A DNA stretch of 64,000 nucleotides from Fragilaria crotonensis. Lineage: Eukaryota > Bacillariophyta > Fragilariophyceae > Fragilariales > Fragilariaceae. The notes under the pieces were generated by a model, which was not told the origin of the DNA, did no database searches, and saw only the letters and a list, made by a program, of their open reading frames with translations. Made by a program: the position numbers and the translations under genes. The stretch spans positions 62,001-126,000 of the forward strand of contig JAKSYS010000044.1 in NCBI GenBank assembly GCA_022925895.1. Reading direction: 5' to 3'. The first letter of the stretch is position 1; every line of letters starts with the position of its first letter. Of this stretch, positions 1 through 10,053 are shown in pieces.

Positions 1-433
1 AAATACCGAAAAATGAGCAGAACCCAGGAAGGAACTCCGAGTTCGCTAACATTGTTGTGGCACTTCAATTATATGCCTACATAGCTGGAGAGAGTCCTGG
101 ATCCTGAATCCTGACGTGCAAAATACTTTATCACGTACTACGATACGACGTCAACGTGTTGCAGGAATATGAAGCATCAAACTCCAATCAAGGTTTGACA
201 GTATACAGTACTGTGAGTACGTCATTCCATGTCCCCCTTGCACTCGGACTATGTGAATACAACAAATTAGGACATCGCGCGTAGTTGCTGTACTCCTTTT
301 CTACTGGGAATATTGTAGCTGTCGACTTCGAGAGTTTAGTTAAGAACAACAACCACAAGCTGGGACTATGTAATCATTATTCGAGAATGCCCTAGTGAAA
401 TGGAAGCCCTGGGTCGGGTCCAATGAGTCAACA
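1..433. other. intergenic, no gene seen
   Basis: No convincing coding sequence. The short plus-strand open frame from 395 lies largely antisense to the RING gene. The tract contains scattered GTAC-rich words (for example around 200-220) like other intergenic parts of the window. Confidence 0.6.
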
Positions 434-1516
434 TCATCTACGGATCCTGTTGAGTATTACTCGCCCCGCGAAGGGTTGACCGAGAATCGGTCCGGGAGCC
501 GGTTCTCGTGTCACTTCGAGGCTGAATCGCGGCCGGTCTCTCCGATCCGATGGGTATGGTTGGGCATTGCTGCCATTCTGCAAAGGTGTTGCTACATTTG
601 GTATCTGGCAAAGTGGACATGAATTCTTCCGTCGAATCCACAACTTGAGACAATCCACATGAAACGAGTGTTGACAAGGCAGGGCACCGACGCGGTCTCC
701 ATCCTGTAATGCTACAAAGCATATCGTGCAGTAGTCGGCGTCTTCATTGTCAACAGCGTCGCACGGCCGACAAAAGCGTTTGGTTTTGAGAGTTAACCGT
801 TGCGGTCGTCGAGCCTCGTCCTCGTCACTAGGTGAGTCGTCCAGTGCGGGGACATCATTTTGGTTATGGTCCTCACGAGAGCGATGAGCTATTCTGCTTG
901 ATGCTCTCCTTTGATGTACTCGGTGGCGGTCCAACACGTCATTCACCAACTCGGTATTCAACCGGTTATTGCAAAAACAAGCAAGCATGTACTGCCGAGA
1001 GTTGCGTCCTTGCTCTGTGAAGAAGATGAACAACAGTATTACAATGTACCACATCATCACAATCGGCCAGCAGTTCTGCAGAAAGTTTAATGGCGGCGAA
1101 ACCGTGAAACAAGTGATCGACCCATCCGCCGTCAATCCGCATGTATTCTTATTGCTGGGGCAATATGCATCTTGAGCGGAAATCCGGGGACAAGTGCATT
1201 CACGCACTTTTGAGATCAGGGTGTAGTTCCGGTTGGCCCACCCCAAGAGTGATCGGCGGAATGAATTTCTAGAAACGGATCCTGGGAATGTCGCAGGCAC
1301 GTCATGGCTCTTCCGTATGCCGTCAGTACGAGCAGCCTTCAACAAACGGTCCTTCTCGACAATGAAGATGGCACCACTTTCTGCATGCCTCGCTAATGAC
1401 TGGACAGGGAAACTCTCCAAGTTGCACGTTCTCACGGGCTCCCCCATGGCTCCAGCAAATGATCGATGATGACTCGATAGGGTAAGCAGCCAGAGAACGC
1501 AACTTGTTCGCGCCAT
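434..1516 (-). CDS. RING-H2 finger membrane protein (putative E3 ubiquitin ligase)
   Basis: A 360-residue single-exon protein with ATG at 1514-1516. A hydrophobic N-terminus (about 4-22) looks like a signal peptide. A Cys-containing lumenal region follows, then a membrane segment at about 150-166 and a basic/acidic linker. A C3H2C3 RING-H2 finger lies at about 263-303 (CTIC, then C281-x-H283-x2-H286-x2-C289, then CPLC). RING-H2 proteins of this layout (signal, lumenal domain, one membrane pass, cytosolic RING) usually act as E3 ligases on endomembranes; substrate and compartment are unknown here. A paralogue lies at 10054-10893 and shares the RING and the flanking LKT[KR] and N[VI]ATP motifs. 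The identity of the RING is clear; the ligase role is inferred from the family. Confidence 0.82.
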   Translation of the reverse strand: MARTSCVLWLLTLSSHHRSFAGAMGEPVRTCNLESFPVQSLARHAESGAIFIVEKDRLLKAARTDGIRKSHDVPATFPGSVSRNSFRRSLLGWANRNYTLISKVRECTCPRISAQDAYCPSNKNTCGLTADGSITCFTVSPPLNFLQNCWPIVMMWYIVILLFIFFTEQGRNSRQYMLACFCNNRLNTELVNDVLDRHRVHQRRASSRIAHRSREDHNQNDVPALDDSPSDEDEARRPQRLTLKTKRFCRPCDAVDNEDADYCTICFVALQDGDRVGALPCQHSFHVDCLKLWIRRKNSCPLCQIPNVATPLQNGSNAQPYPSDRRDRPRFSLEVTREPAPGPILGQPFAGRVILNRIRR

Positions 1517-2488
1517 CGCCCAAGGACCTTTCTGAGTGACGATCCCGACACTTAACTTCCACTCCTTGAAACTTAGAGCAGCACGCTAATGTAATAGTCG
1601 ATTGTCGTCTGGCTCTTGAAGTTATAATTTGCAATGCGCCGGAAGACACTCCACAGGTTCTAGTCCGTACGATGAGGTTGATGGTAGTGAGTAGTGACAA
1701 CGAATATCTGCGAAGAAACGTCTCATAATAGAAAAATGATGCGTCTCTGACTGCGCCTGTGAGCCGAATACAACGAAGCGGTTACAACGTACACAAGGCA
1801 ATGCCAGCTGTCTTGCGCCACGCGTGCTCGTTGATGTCTCTGACTTGGCAGTTGTCATGACGACGACAGCGAAGTCTTCTGCGATCCGTACCGGTACTTG
1901 TACTCCATAATCCGTACTCCCTCCTAGTAAGCCTCGTCCAGAGTCCAGTTAGTACAGCATAACCTGGTGCCAGCACATTTGTACTCCGAGTTCCTCTCTA
2001 GCTAGAGTTCCGAGTGCCGGATAGTATACTTGTACGTCATGACTAGAGACAACGAGGAGGGGTCTACAGTCTACAGTCTACAGTCTACAGTCTACAGTCT
2101 ACAGTCTACAGTCTACAGGCTTGTCAGGTGTCAGGGGTCATCGTATTCGTACTGTATCATACCAGTACTCGAGTACATAGGTTCTGGCCACGTTTGATGA
2201 CAAGTCTTAGAGTACCTGTATCCTATTGTACTACCGGTAGTAGGTACTAGGTACTGCTACTACTACTAGACGTATCGGTAGCCAGTAGCCAGTACTCGCA
2301 TAAAGGGTGCACAATGTGCACCGTGCATTGCACATTGCACACATACGTCGTACCACATACATACGACATACGCAAAGAACACTTTTCCACGTGGAACAAT
2401 ATTCGGTCCCCCTGACAAATCATTCATTTTGGCATCAATACAATTGAATGACAACTACCGCAAACCTGCAACGTGCAACCCTGGGACA
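1517..2488. other. intergenic with short repeats
   Basis: No supportable gene. Small open frames at 1622-1858 and 1782-1976 have no recognisable features. The tract holds the heptamer array at 2062-2117 and a GTAC/AGTAC-rich stretch at about 2205-2290. It presumably contains the 5' regions of the divergent RING gene and methyltransferase. Confidence 0.6.
2062..2117. repeat. tandem heptamer GTCTACA x 8
   Basis: Eight perfect head-to-tail copies of GTCTACA, directly readable in the sequence. It is intergenic and likely a length-variable minisatellite. No function is evident. Confidence 0.97.
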
Positions 2489-3331
2489 ATGCCGTCCCTT
2501 TTGACCATCACTGTCTTGCTCCCCATCGTGATGGCAGGTGTTCATTACGTCCTGTTCTCTGGGGTTTCTCCGCCTCCTTCTGATTTTGGTAGTGGCCAGA
2601 TGTTTGATTTGATCGCTGAGCGATATGACTTTGTGAATCGCGTGCTGGCACTACGGATGGACTTGGGGTGGCGACAAGCTATGGTTGACGAGATCAAGGC
2701 TGCAACATCTAGCGTAGCAGAGCCAAAGTTGCTAGATATCGCAACGGGAACTGCCGACGTAGCACTTTTGCTCTCCAAATCGATACCCAATGCCAAAGTA
2801 CTGGGTATGGACCCTTCCAAAAACATGCTTAGCATAGGACAAACGAAGGTACACTCGGCTGCCTTATCGGATTCCATTCGGTTGGACCACGGTGGTGTAG
2901 AAACCTTTGATGAAAAACTATCTCCTCGACAATTTGATGCCGCTACCATGTCATTTGGAATACGCAACGTGGTGGACCGGGAAGCAGGGCTTTGCGCGAT
3001 CCACCGTGTTCTGAAGCCTCATGAAGGCATGTTCTGCATCCTGGAGTTCAGTGAGCCAGACGAGTCAGCTGGAATCTTGGGATATTTTGCTAAGCTTTTT
3101 ATCCGACATGTCGTGCCAACCGTGGGAGGCGTTTTGAGCGGGAAACCGCGCGAATACTTACACCTTCAAAACTCTATCAAAGACTTCCCAAACCCCGGCA
3201 ACTTTATCAAACTTCTGGAGGGATTGTCGTGTGGGGAGAATAATGGGCGATTCCGGGTCAACTCCCTCAAGCAAATGAATTTCGGCTCCGTGCAGTTGTA
3301 TATAACGACGCCAATAGAAGGTCCTAAGTAA
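2489..3331 (+). CDS. UbiE/COQ5-family quinone ring C-methyltransferase
   Basis: A 280-residue class I SAM methyltransferase starting at ATG 2489; an upstream in-frame extension begins only with TTG. The N-terminus (about 1-25) is hydrophobic and could be a targeting or membrane segment. The family signature MFDLIAERYDFVNRVL is at 38-53. SAM motif I (LLDIATGTADVALL) is at 81-94. The UbiE signature FDAATMSFGIRNVVD is at 149-163, followed by RVLKP and LEFSEP. The family methylates the benzoquinone or naphthoquinone ring in ubiquinone, menaquinone or phylloquinone synthesis; which quinone and organelle cannot be told from sequence. The gene converges on the glycosyltransferase at 3350 with only 18 bp between stop codons. 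No intron is needed. Confidence 0.85.
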   Translation: MPSLLTITVLLPIVMAGVHYVLFSGVSPPPSDFGSGQMFDLIAERYDFVNRVLALRMDLGWRQAMVDEIKAATSSVAEPKLLDIATGTADVALLLSKSIPNAKVLGMDPSKNMLSIGQTKVHSAALSDSIRLDHGGVETFDEKLSPRQFDAATMSFGIRNVVDREAGLCAIHRVLKPHEGMFCILEFSEPDESAGILGYFAKLFIRHVVPTVGGVLSGKPREYLHLQNSIKDFPNPGNFIKLLEGLSCGENNGRFRVNSLKQMNFGSVQLYITTPIEGPK

Positions 3332-3349
3332 GACCAGATCTAAGAAGTT

Positions 3350-5986
3350 TTATACTTCGGACCATAACATCGCAGCCTTCGCTACTCGAGTTCTCTCGTC
3401 GACTAGGATGTGTTCCTGAACATTTTCAAGTTGGCCTTGCAACATAATGCAGCCGTCGCATCGTCTGGCTCCGATTGCATTGTCATTGGAGGGCGCCGTA
3501 GTCGCTGAGCGCGACCGAGGTGTTGAGACAACGAAGGCACCGAAGAGACTGTAGAAGTCATATCCCAGCGCCGCCAATTGTGCTAGTCGCAGTCCATTGT
3601 AACAATGATTTCCTGCAAATTCCTCAATCTCTCGCACAAAAGTCGAGGTATATATCCCTTGGTGGGGTCCCAAGTTATCTATCATGAGAACGGGTGAGTT
3701 GTCCAATTCCTCAAGGTTTTCACCATCGATCATCATATTGACAAACGATAACTCGAGATCGTCGAAGGCTGTAGCAAGTCTGTGCATCAACTCCTGCTTC
3801 TCCACCAGCGAAACCCCTTGAATTTCCATGGTGGTGAACCTCCACCACAGATCATCCACGTCAGAAAAGACGGAGTTGGAACCCGCGTCCTCCTCGCAGC
3901 TACCCTGTTCAAAGTCTGAAGGTTGAAGGACTGATGAAGAGCTCGTAGCCTTCAAATCTAACATATCGTAAACTGAAATGGATCGACTTCCCTCTGCCTC
4001 CGCCACAGCAAACTGTGGTAGAATCAAGATCTGGCCTCGATGGGAGCGATGGATTTTCGCTCGTCGAGAGCAGAACATGGATGCCTCTCTGGAAATGATC
4101 AGTCCTCTTTCCAATTCGATGCCACTCACCACCCATCTGGTTGGCGCCGCATCGACAGCCATGTTCATCAATGCTTTGCGACTCACAGAGTCAGACCGCT
4201 CGTGAGTCATAAGAGCAACTAGGCAACCATCGTGACGAATAGTTGCAAGGCGTTCACGGGCACGTTGAGAGATTAGATCCGTCGCGCCCGCAAGATGTAC
4301 AACTAACACACAAGGCTGTCGCTGCCATGCCTCCACATTGGCGATCGCTACATCCAAAGCAGCTTCGAGATTCTGAGCTGCTAGCTCGGCCGAGATTTGG
4401 AGGGTCAGCGCCAAGGTCACGTCAACAGCAGCGTTCAATTGCCTCCACGATGGCGCATTGGCCAAGATTTCAACTTGTTCGCTGTTACGCCACCAAATCA
4501 TCAACTCACACGCTGCAGCAGGCGGTGACGGTGGAAACTTACGCTGTCCTGTAATGATGCAATAGGGATGTCGAGGCATTTGCTCCCTAGTTCCTCTCCA
4601 TTTCGAAGGTGCAATGCCAAGTGGAGACGGAACTGACACAACCGTACTGTCGCCTCGTTGTGGCAAAGGTAAAGCACCCTCCTTAGTCAACACCCACGTC
4701 GTCGCAGATTTCCTATCGAAGGCAGCATTTTGATTGTAGCGAAAGACACGCTTCCATTCCTGGAAGTGGAAGAAGGGAGCTGACGCAATATGACTTGGAA
4801 GATTGATATTCTTGTAGGTCTGTTTCAGGAGCTCTCCGTTTTCTAGAAAAATGGTGTCTGTCGCATCAGCACCTTGAATGCAAAGTTGAGATCGATAGAT
4901 TTCGCGTACCCAATACATGCAATCAACAGAAGGGTCGTTTCGCCATTGAACTGCTCCCTTTTGGCCACGCTCCTCTTGGAGCTCGCCCTGTGTATAGTTG
5001 GGTTGCTCAAACCATACTCGATTTAAACCGAGCAGTGTCATCCCTTGCCCAGGTTCAGATTTGTACACTACACTGCTCTCACCCTTACTCCCCATTCCGA
5101 GGTACATCCCATGTGTATAGGCCGAATCTTCCTGGTGAACATCGGTGAACGCCTTGACGGCGAACTTCACTTTCACGTCGTCTCGTTTCAGCACTTGTAC
5201 GGAATAACATGCTTCGGCTGATTCAATGTGAATTTTCGCAGCACCGGATAGAATGTCAGCGAACCTCTTGTCCATCTTGGACAGATAATCACAATCTCTC
5301 CAGAGTTGGTTGATTTTCGAGGGGTCGTTGCGATGCATAGTGAACTGTCCCCTCAAGTAAGCTCGGTCGGCATCTCCAAATCCATAGGTTACGATATCGA
5401 ACTTTTCCAATTCCTCCTTGGTGATCCACCTTGATAAATCTCCGAAGGCGATATCGAGATCGGAATACGCCCAGTGCGTGTAACCGGAAATATAGGACGC
5501 GAATATGTGGCCTAGAGCAGGCTTGAATTCGACGAGAACGTAGGGATAGTTAAGGAGATGCTTGTTAAGAACCTGCACCAGAAACTCTCGGGACTTCAAC
5601 TCAAAGTCTTCGCCTTGGCGTTGATCGACCACTCGCAGAAACTGCTGCACCATTCCTTCAACGGACCCCATGGAAATGATTTTCACGTTTGACGGGAGAT
5701 CGTCGTAGTAAAAATAGTCAAGAGCGCCATTATGGAAAATAAAGAAGTCAACTAGACTGGATGACCCAGCTGCCGCCGTCACAAAGAGGTTAAGATAGGG
5801 AGGAATCGATTCGGGACCGTCCCCGATGAACGGAATCAAGACAGCAATGCGATGCTCGGAGTCTTTCGTTTTGGTCCACCCATGAGTCGTCAGTTGAGAA
5901 TTTGTTTTGGGATTCAATGAGAATACTATGCCGGTAAACAAGACGACGCAAGCTAGAGTAAACAGGATGATTGTAATGGCTTTCAT
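3350..5986 (-). CDS. type II membrane glycosyltransferase, DUF6625 domain plus GT49/LARGE-like second domain
   Basis: An 878-residue protein with ATG at 5984-5986. An N-terminal hydrophobic anchor (about 4-24) gives a Golgi type II topology. Residues about 45-300 match the DUF6625 family (GT-A-like): a start resembling HRIAVLIPFIGDGPES, then FKPALGHIF, then YSDLDIAFGDLSRW, which holds a DxD-type motif at D176/D178, and FTMHRND. The C-terminal half (about 480-870) contains RKALMNMAVDAAPTRWVVSG, which resembles the conserved start of the DxD region of LARGE-type GT49 enzymes. The expected acidic DxD there reads as IELERG, so that domain may be divergent or inactive. It most likely builds a surface or wall polysaccharide or glycoprotein glycan. 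The first domain is well supported; the second is an inference from one motif block. No intron is required. Confidence 0.72.
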   Translation of the reverse strand: MKAITIILFTLACVVLFTGIVFSLNPKTNSQLTTHGWTKTKDSEHRIAVLIPFIGDGPESIPPYLNLFVTAAAGSSSLVDFFIFHNGALDYFYYDDLPSNVKIISMGSVEGMVQQFLRVVDQRQGEDFELKSREFLVQVLNKHLLNYPYVLVEFKPALGHIFASYISGYTHWAYSDLDIAFGDLSRWITKEELEKFDIVTYGFGDADRAYLRGQFTMHRNDPSKINQLWRDCDYLSKMDKRFADILSGAAKIHIESAEACYSVQVLKRDDVKVKFAVKAFTDVHQEDSAYTHGMYLGMGSKGESSVVYKSEPGQGMTLLGLNRVWFEQPNYTQGELQEERGQKGAVQWRNDPSVDCMYWVREIYRSQLCIQGADATDTIFLENGELLKQTYKNINLPSHIASAPFFHFQEWKRVFRYNQNAAFDRKSATTWVLTKEGALPLPQRGDSTVVSVPSPLGIAPSKWRGTREQMPRHPYCIITGQRKFPPSPPAAACELMIWWRNSEQVEILANAPSWRQLNAAVDVTLALTLQISAELAAQNLEAALDVAIANVEAWQRQPCVLVVHLAGATDLISQRARERLATIRHDGCLVALMTHERSDSVSRKALMNMAVDAAPTRWVVSGIELERGLIISREASMFCSRRAKIHRSHRGQILILPQFAVAEAEGSRSISVYDMLDLKATSSSSVLQPSDFEQGSCEEDAGSNSVFSDVDDLWWRFTTMEIQGVSLVEKQELMHRLATAFDDLELSFVNMMIDGENLEELDNSPVLMIDNLGPHQGIYTSTFVREIEEFAGNHCYNGLRLAQLAALGYDFYSLFGAFVVSTPRSRSATTAPSNDNAIGARRCDGCIMLQGQLENVQEHILVDERTRVAKAAMLWSEV

Positions 5987-7805
5987 TGTACGTGAAGGTT
6001 GGATTCAGACTTCACCATTTGAAATATTCAAAATCACAACATGGGAAATCGGAATCTTGTTTCGTCGTTTGTGCACGTACTGTACAGTACGAGTATGATA
6101 GAGACTGTGAGACTTCTGTAGTGAGTCACCATATTCCATATACCATATACCGTATACCATCGTACACATACATGGTATGTGCATATCATACGTGGCAATG
6201 GAGTAAAGATCAAAGTAGGGTACCAGTACTGTAGTACGGCGGAGTAAGGCCTACAAGTACTGCAGATAGACTGGTAGTACAACAAGTAGAGCATGTTTAT
6301 TGATGATGGAGGGTTTATTTCCGCCATGGATTGTATGGAATGAATTGAGAAACGTTTGTCAAGCTACGACTGCAGGGATTAAACATTAAACGCATTGACT
6401 TGTGAGCATTCTCAACTTTTGTCCAAGTTGGCCTGCTCTGACATAGCGGCGGTTTCAAATGTCGTTGGACCTTTGAGTAATGAGAAGCAGTACATTAACG
6501 AAAGTAGTAGATCATGTAGAACAAGCTGGCGGACATCACCTAGAAGATTCCGCTCCAAGCAATTCTAGAGTTACTTCTCCAATCAATGCCATGCCCCCTA
6601 GGCTTGATTTATCAACACATGATGGAGCATTCTTGATTGTGAAGGAGTGGGGATTGAATCAAAAAGCAGGACATCCAGGCTTGATATGCAATCAGCAATC
6701 AGAGCAAGCGAGTGAAGAATGTGGAACATTTGTCACGTACTATCAGTTGGGCAACTTATGGACGCAAATAACATTCCTTCAGCCAGTTCTAGCATTTGAG
6801 CTTGTGCATTGTTATCCCACTTTGATTTTTGGAATGCTGCTAGAGAAGCACCACCAGTGTCTGCTGACAACAAGTCATTCATTGACTATGCAACATGAGA
6901 TTGGAATGATTGGCAAACACGTTTGCATACTGAAACTCACCCACTATGGTGGAGAAGAATCTGGAATCAATACCATCAAGCCTTTTGCATTTTGTGATTC
7001 TTGATATGAAGCATGATGCAAGCAGATGTTGCTTGCAGAGGAGGATATCATACTACTTGTTGAGTGATGCACATGTCAGAACACCCAAGTTCTTGGCTAT
7101 ACAATGACAATGATCATGAATTACACCTCTCAGATCAGCAATCCTTTCAACTTGGCCATAATGGTCAAATTCACACTTTCAGCAAGATGGAGGAGATCCT
7201 GATCATTGTATTGTACCACTAGTACTAGTACGGGGGTCGAATCAACTCGCTCCTAGACCAAGAGTAATGCTCTTCCTATCAGCATCAGTAATTTACTCCA
7301 GTTCAAGAGGAAAGGCCTTGAACAGAGCAGGTTGCTTGTTGCAGGATGATGTGATGATTGCGGGGTCGTCAATTTTGATTGGATGGTGCGTGTGATAAAG
7401 ATTTGAGGTGCAACAGGTTGTCCTTGCTTTGTTGATCATCTCGTGAGGAGTAGTACTAAGAACAATAACAAGATTTGAAGAAGTATGGCTGACAATGACA
7501 TTGCCTCAGCGTTTTGCGAAGATATCTGCGAGGCTGCCAAAGCGACAGCACGAATGCGATGCCGAATTTTTTTTTGAAGGATTACGTCGAAAAATTGAAC
7601 GCAAAAAATGATATATTATTTTGCGTAGACGGTAGACGCTACTGGTAACTGGTAACAACTCTGTGTACTGTACCGTTCGTCGCAGGTGTGATGAAGGCCA
7701 GACACCCATCGTGACGCCCATTGAACAAAACTCCTCGCTTGAATTCTTTTGTCCTTTTTATGCCTAACTTCTTGTTTCACTTTTTTAGGACCCGTTCCTG
7801 GTACC
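5987..7805. other. intergenic, AT-richer, no reliable gene; 5' leader of the WDR74-like gene at right end
   Basis: Contains a degenerate ATACC/TATACC run (about 6128-6162) and GTAC-rich words (6065-6100, 6225-6280, 7210-7230). An open frame of 174 codons at 6480-7004 has no recognisable domain and is not called. A strong 3' splice site (pyrimidine tract ending TTTTTTAG, about 7772-7789) lies 16 bp before the ATG of the next gene. This suggests a short intron in its 5' leader; GT at about 7686 would be a possible donor. Confidence 0.5.
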
Positions 7806-9064
7806 ATGAGGTTGCTATCGGGAGATGAATGTGGTTTGATAAAGGAGACAATCCCAGAAGTGGGCCGCCCTGAACGCAACGAAACAGGGCCAACGAATGT
7901 CATTGCCCACCAAATCACAGTTGACAGGGGAATTCAAAGAATTGATGACGCTAAACAGACGAGGGCTCGAGGGGTGTTGGCCATGACGTGGATGGAGAAG
8001 AGCGGTCAATTTGCCGCTCTTAGGGCAAATTCGTCAATTGAGGTATGGGAAGGCACCTACGGAGATAATATGAAGAAGCCAGGAAGCTATGGTTTGACTC
8101 AAACCATCGACAATGTCTTCAATTCGACCTCAGGCGGGCGTCCACTCTTGAGTCTTGGCTGTGCCAAACAACTACTGTGCGCAGCAGATTCTCTTGGCAA
8201 TGTGGCGATTGTCAATCCCCACAAATCTTCGGTTGTGACAACATATACTGCCTATGCGTCAAGTAAACAAGGGCCTACAATCACGTACACCAAAGGAAAT
8301 GTTGCGAACACTCAGTTGGCCACCGCCATGGCAACGTCTTCCTGTGGACGAATTGCAATTGGCGGTCGTGAACGAGAGACCACTATCTTGGATATAAATA
8401 ATGGAGCCCAAATTTGGAAGGCCAAGAACTTGGCTCCGGATGCTCAAACACTTTTACAACAACCAGTGTGGTCAACAGCGCTGACGTTTTTGACTTCAGA
8501 CCTCCTAATTGCAGGAACTGCTTACAAACAAGTGCGACTCTACGACATTCGATCAAACAGTCGTAGGCCTGTATCATATACACCGGAAGGGCTTTTGGAG
8601 CATCGCGTCACGGCACTTTGTGCGATTGATGATCACACCTATGTCGTAGGAGATGCCGCAGGATGTTTGAGCGAGCTGGATATGCGCGTGGCCATGGGAA
8701 AATCGAAGAAATCGACCGTCACTACAGTTCCTCGCTTTGTGGGCCCGGTTGGGTCTATTCGACAAATTGTTCGCCACCCTACCCAGCCTGTGATTGCCTG
8801 TGTCGGCCTGGACCGCATGCTCCGAACGTACAGTACCAAGACTCGCCGTCAACTCGATTGTGTTTATTTGAAGCAACGCCTCAACTGTGTTCTGTTTTGT
8901 GAGGACAAACAGTGGCCATCGAAGGATGACGAAATCGGCTCTGACGACGACGCTGACCAAGATATTGATGCTGAGGACGATGTTCAAGACTATGTTGTGT
9001 CCGATGGGGAGGAGGACGAAGATGGCGATGATGATGACGACGACGACGACGACAAAGAAGAAGG

Positions 9065-9096
<32 letters not shown>

Positions 9097-9254
9097 ATGA
9101 CGACGACGATGAAGAGGAGATAGAGGACTCTGACGATAGCGACGATGATGTTGATGATTTGGAGGGTGAATCAGAAGTCGACGAATCGGCAGATTCAGAC
9201 ACCGAAACTGGGTTGGATGCGGTTCCCCACGCAGCAAAGAAGCAACGGCGATGA
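7806..9254 (+). CDS. NSA1: WDR74/Nsa1-like WD-repeat ribosome biogenesis factor
   Basis: A 482-residue protein. ATG 7806 gives MRLLSGDECGLIKE, which aligns with the usual Nsa1 N-terminus, so this start is preferred over the TTG-initiated extension. WD-like blades run from about 1 to 365. Family hallmarks are GGRERETTILDINNGAQIWKAKN (187-209, only partly quoted here), QPVWSTALTFL (219-229), GTAYKQVRLYDIR (237-249), VGLDRMLRTY (333-342) and YLKQRLNC (354-361). In yeast and animals this protein acts in nucleolar pre-60S assembly with an Rix7/NVL-type AAA ATPase. The C-terminus (about 379-470) is an extreme Asp/Glu tail encoded by GAT/GAC microsatellites (about 9020-9120), much longer and more acidic than usual. 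A putative 5' leader intron ends at 7789. Confidence 0.88.
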
Positions 9255-10053
9255 CACTGAGAATCTCCGGTCAGGGTAGTTATTGTAGGATTGGATGAGA
9301 CAGTATGTATTGTTTACAGCGCATTGATTTCCACTTATGCGCCAGCGTGGAAGTAACGAATCCCATGCCAACATCTGTAAATCCTACGTTTTGAATCTTT
9401 CGAATCCCGACGCTTTATGTGTGCGATGCATGATGCTCAATCGTATCGAAATAGGCCCTTCTTGCAAGCGGAACGACATCACTCGATTGGAGTCACAAAT
9501 CCGCGTTGGGGTGGCACTGTGGTAGCGACTGATATGCCTTTGAAGTTCTCCGACAACCGCGGGCATATGACGATGTTTTTCTTCAATCGCACAGGCATTC
9601 TAATCTCTCTTCCTGTTTTATCGCAACACATCGTCGTGGGCAAAATTGGACACTCACGGCTCACGGGATGTTTGCGGGACTGCGCGTCGGGCCGTCAACA
9701 GTTTCCGAAGTTCGCGTAGAAATGTATTTGTTGTATGTCATATGTTTCGACGACTACCTGGTACTGCATAATGATATCGCATGTCGCACATAGCAGTGTT
9801 CTCAATCGGTCCAGACTTTGTGGCAAGAACGAACTCCGCTATCGTTTCTCGTTTTGGACGTTCCTGTTCCTCAAACCACAGGAAGTCAGAGAGAGATAAG
9901 AACATCGATTCTCTTCACATATCTCGACGCATCATAACGAAGCAAACATCATTCACACTTCACATTGACTTACGGTAGTTACGACTGCGTGTTGTTTTCG
10001 ACACGAGAGAGCTAGATTTCGTGGAAGGCATTCATTCGTGTCTTTTGTCAGGG
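9255..10053. other. intergenic between WDR74-like and RING genes
   Basis: No supportable gene. Small open frames at 9417-9719 and 9781-9978 show no domain. The stretch 10042-10050 (TTTTGTCAG) just before the RING ATG could be a 3' splice site, which would supply the signal peptide that the next gene lacks. Confidence 0.45.

Noticed and set aside
2429-2488. 20-codon N-terminal extension of the UbiE-type gene
   Set aside because: Begins with TTG; eukaryotic start is better placed at ATG 2489.
6480-7004. 174-codon plus-strand open frame
   Set aside because: No recognisable motif, surroundings look non-coding, and no start or splice context supports it.
8881-9237. His-rich and Ser-rich frames antisense to the WDR74-like tail
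   Set aside because: Shadows of the GAT/GAC repeat coding for the acidic tail.
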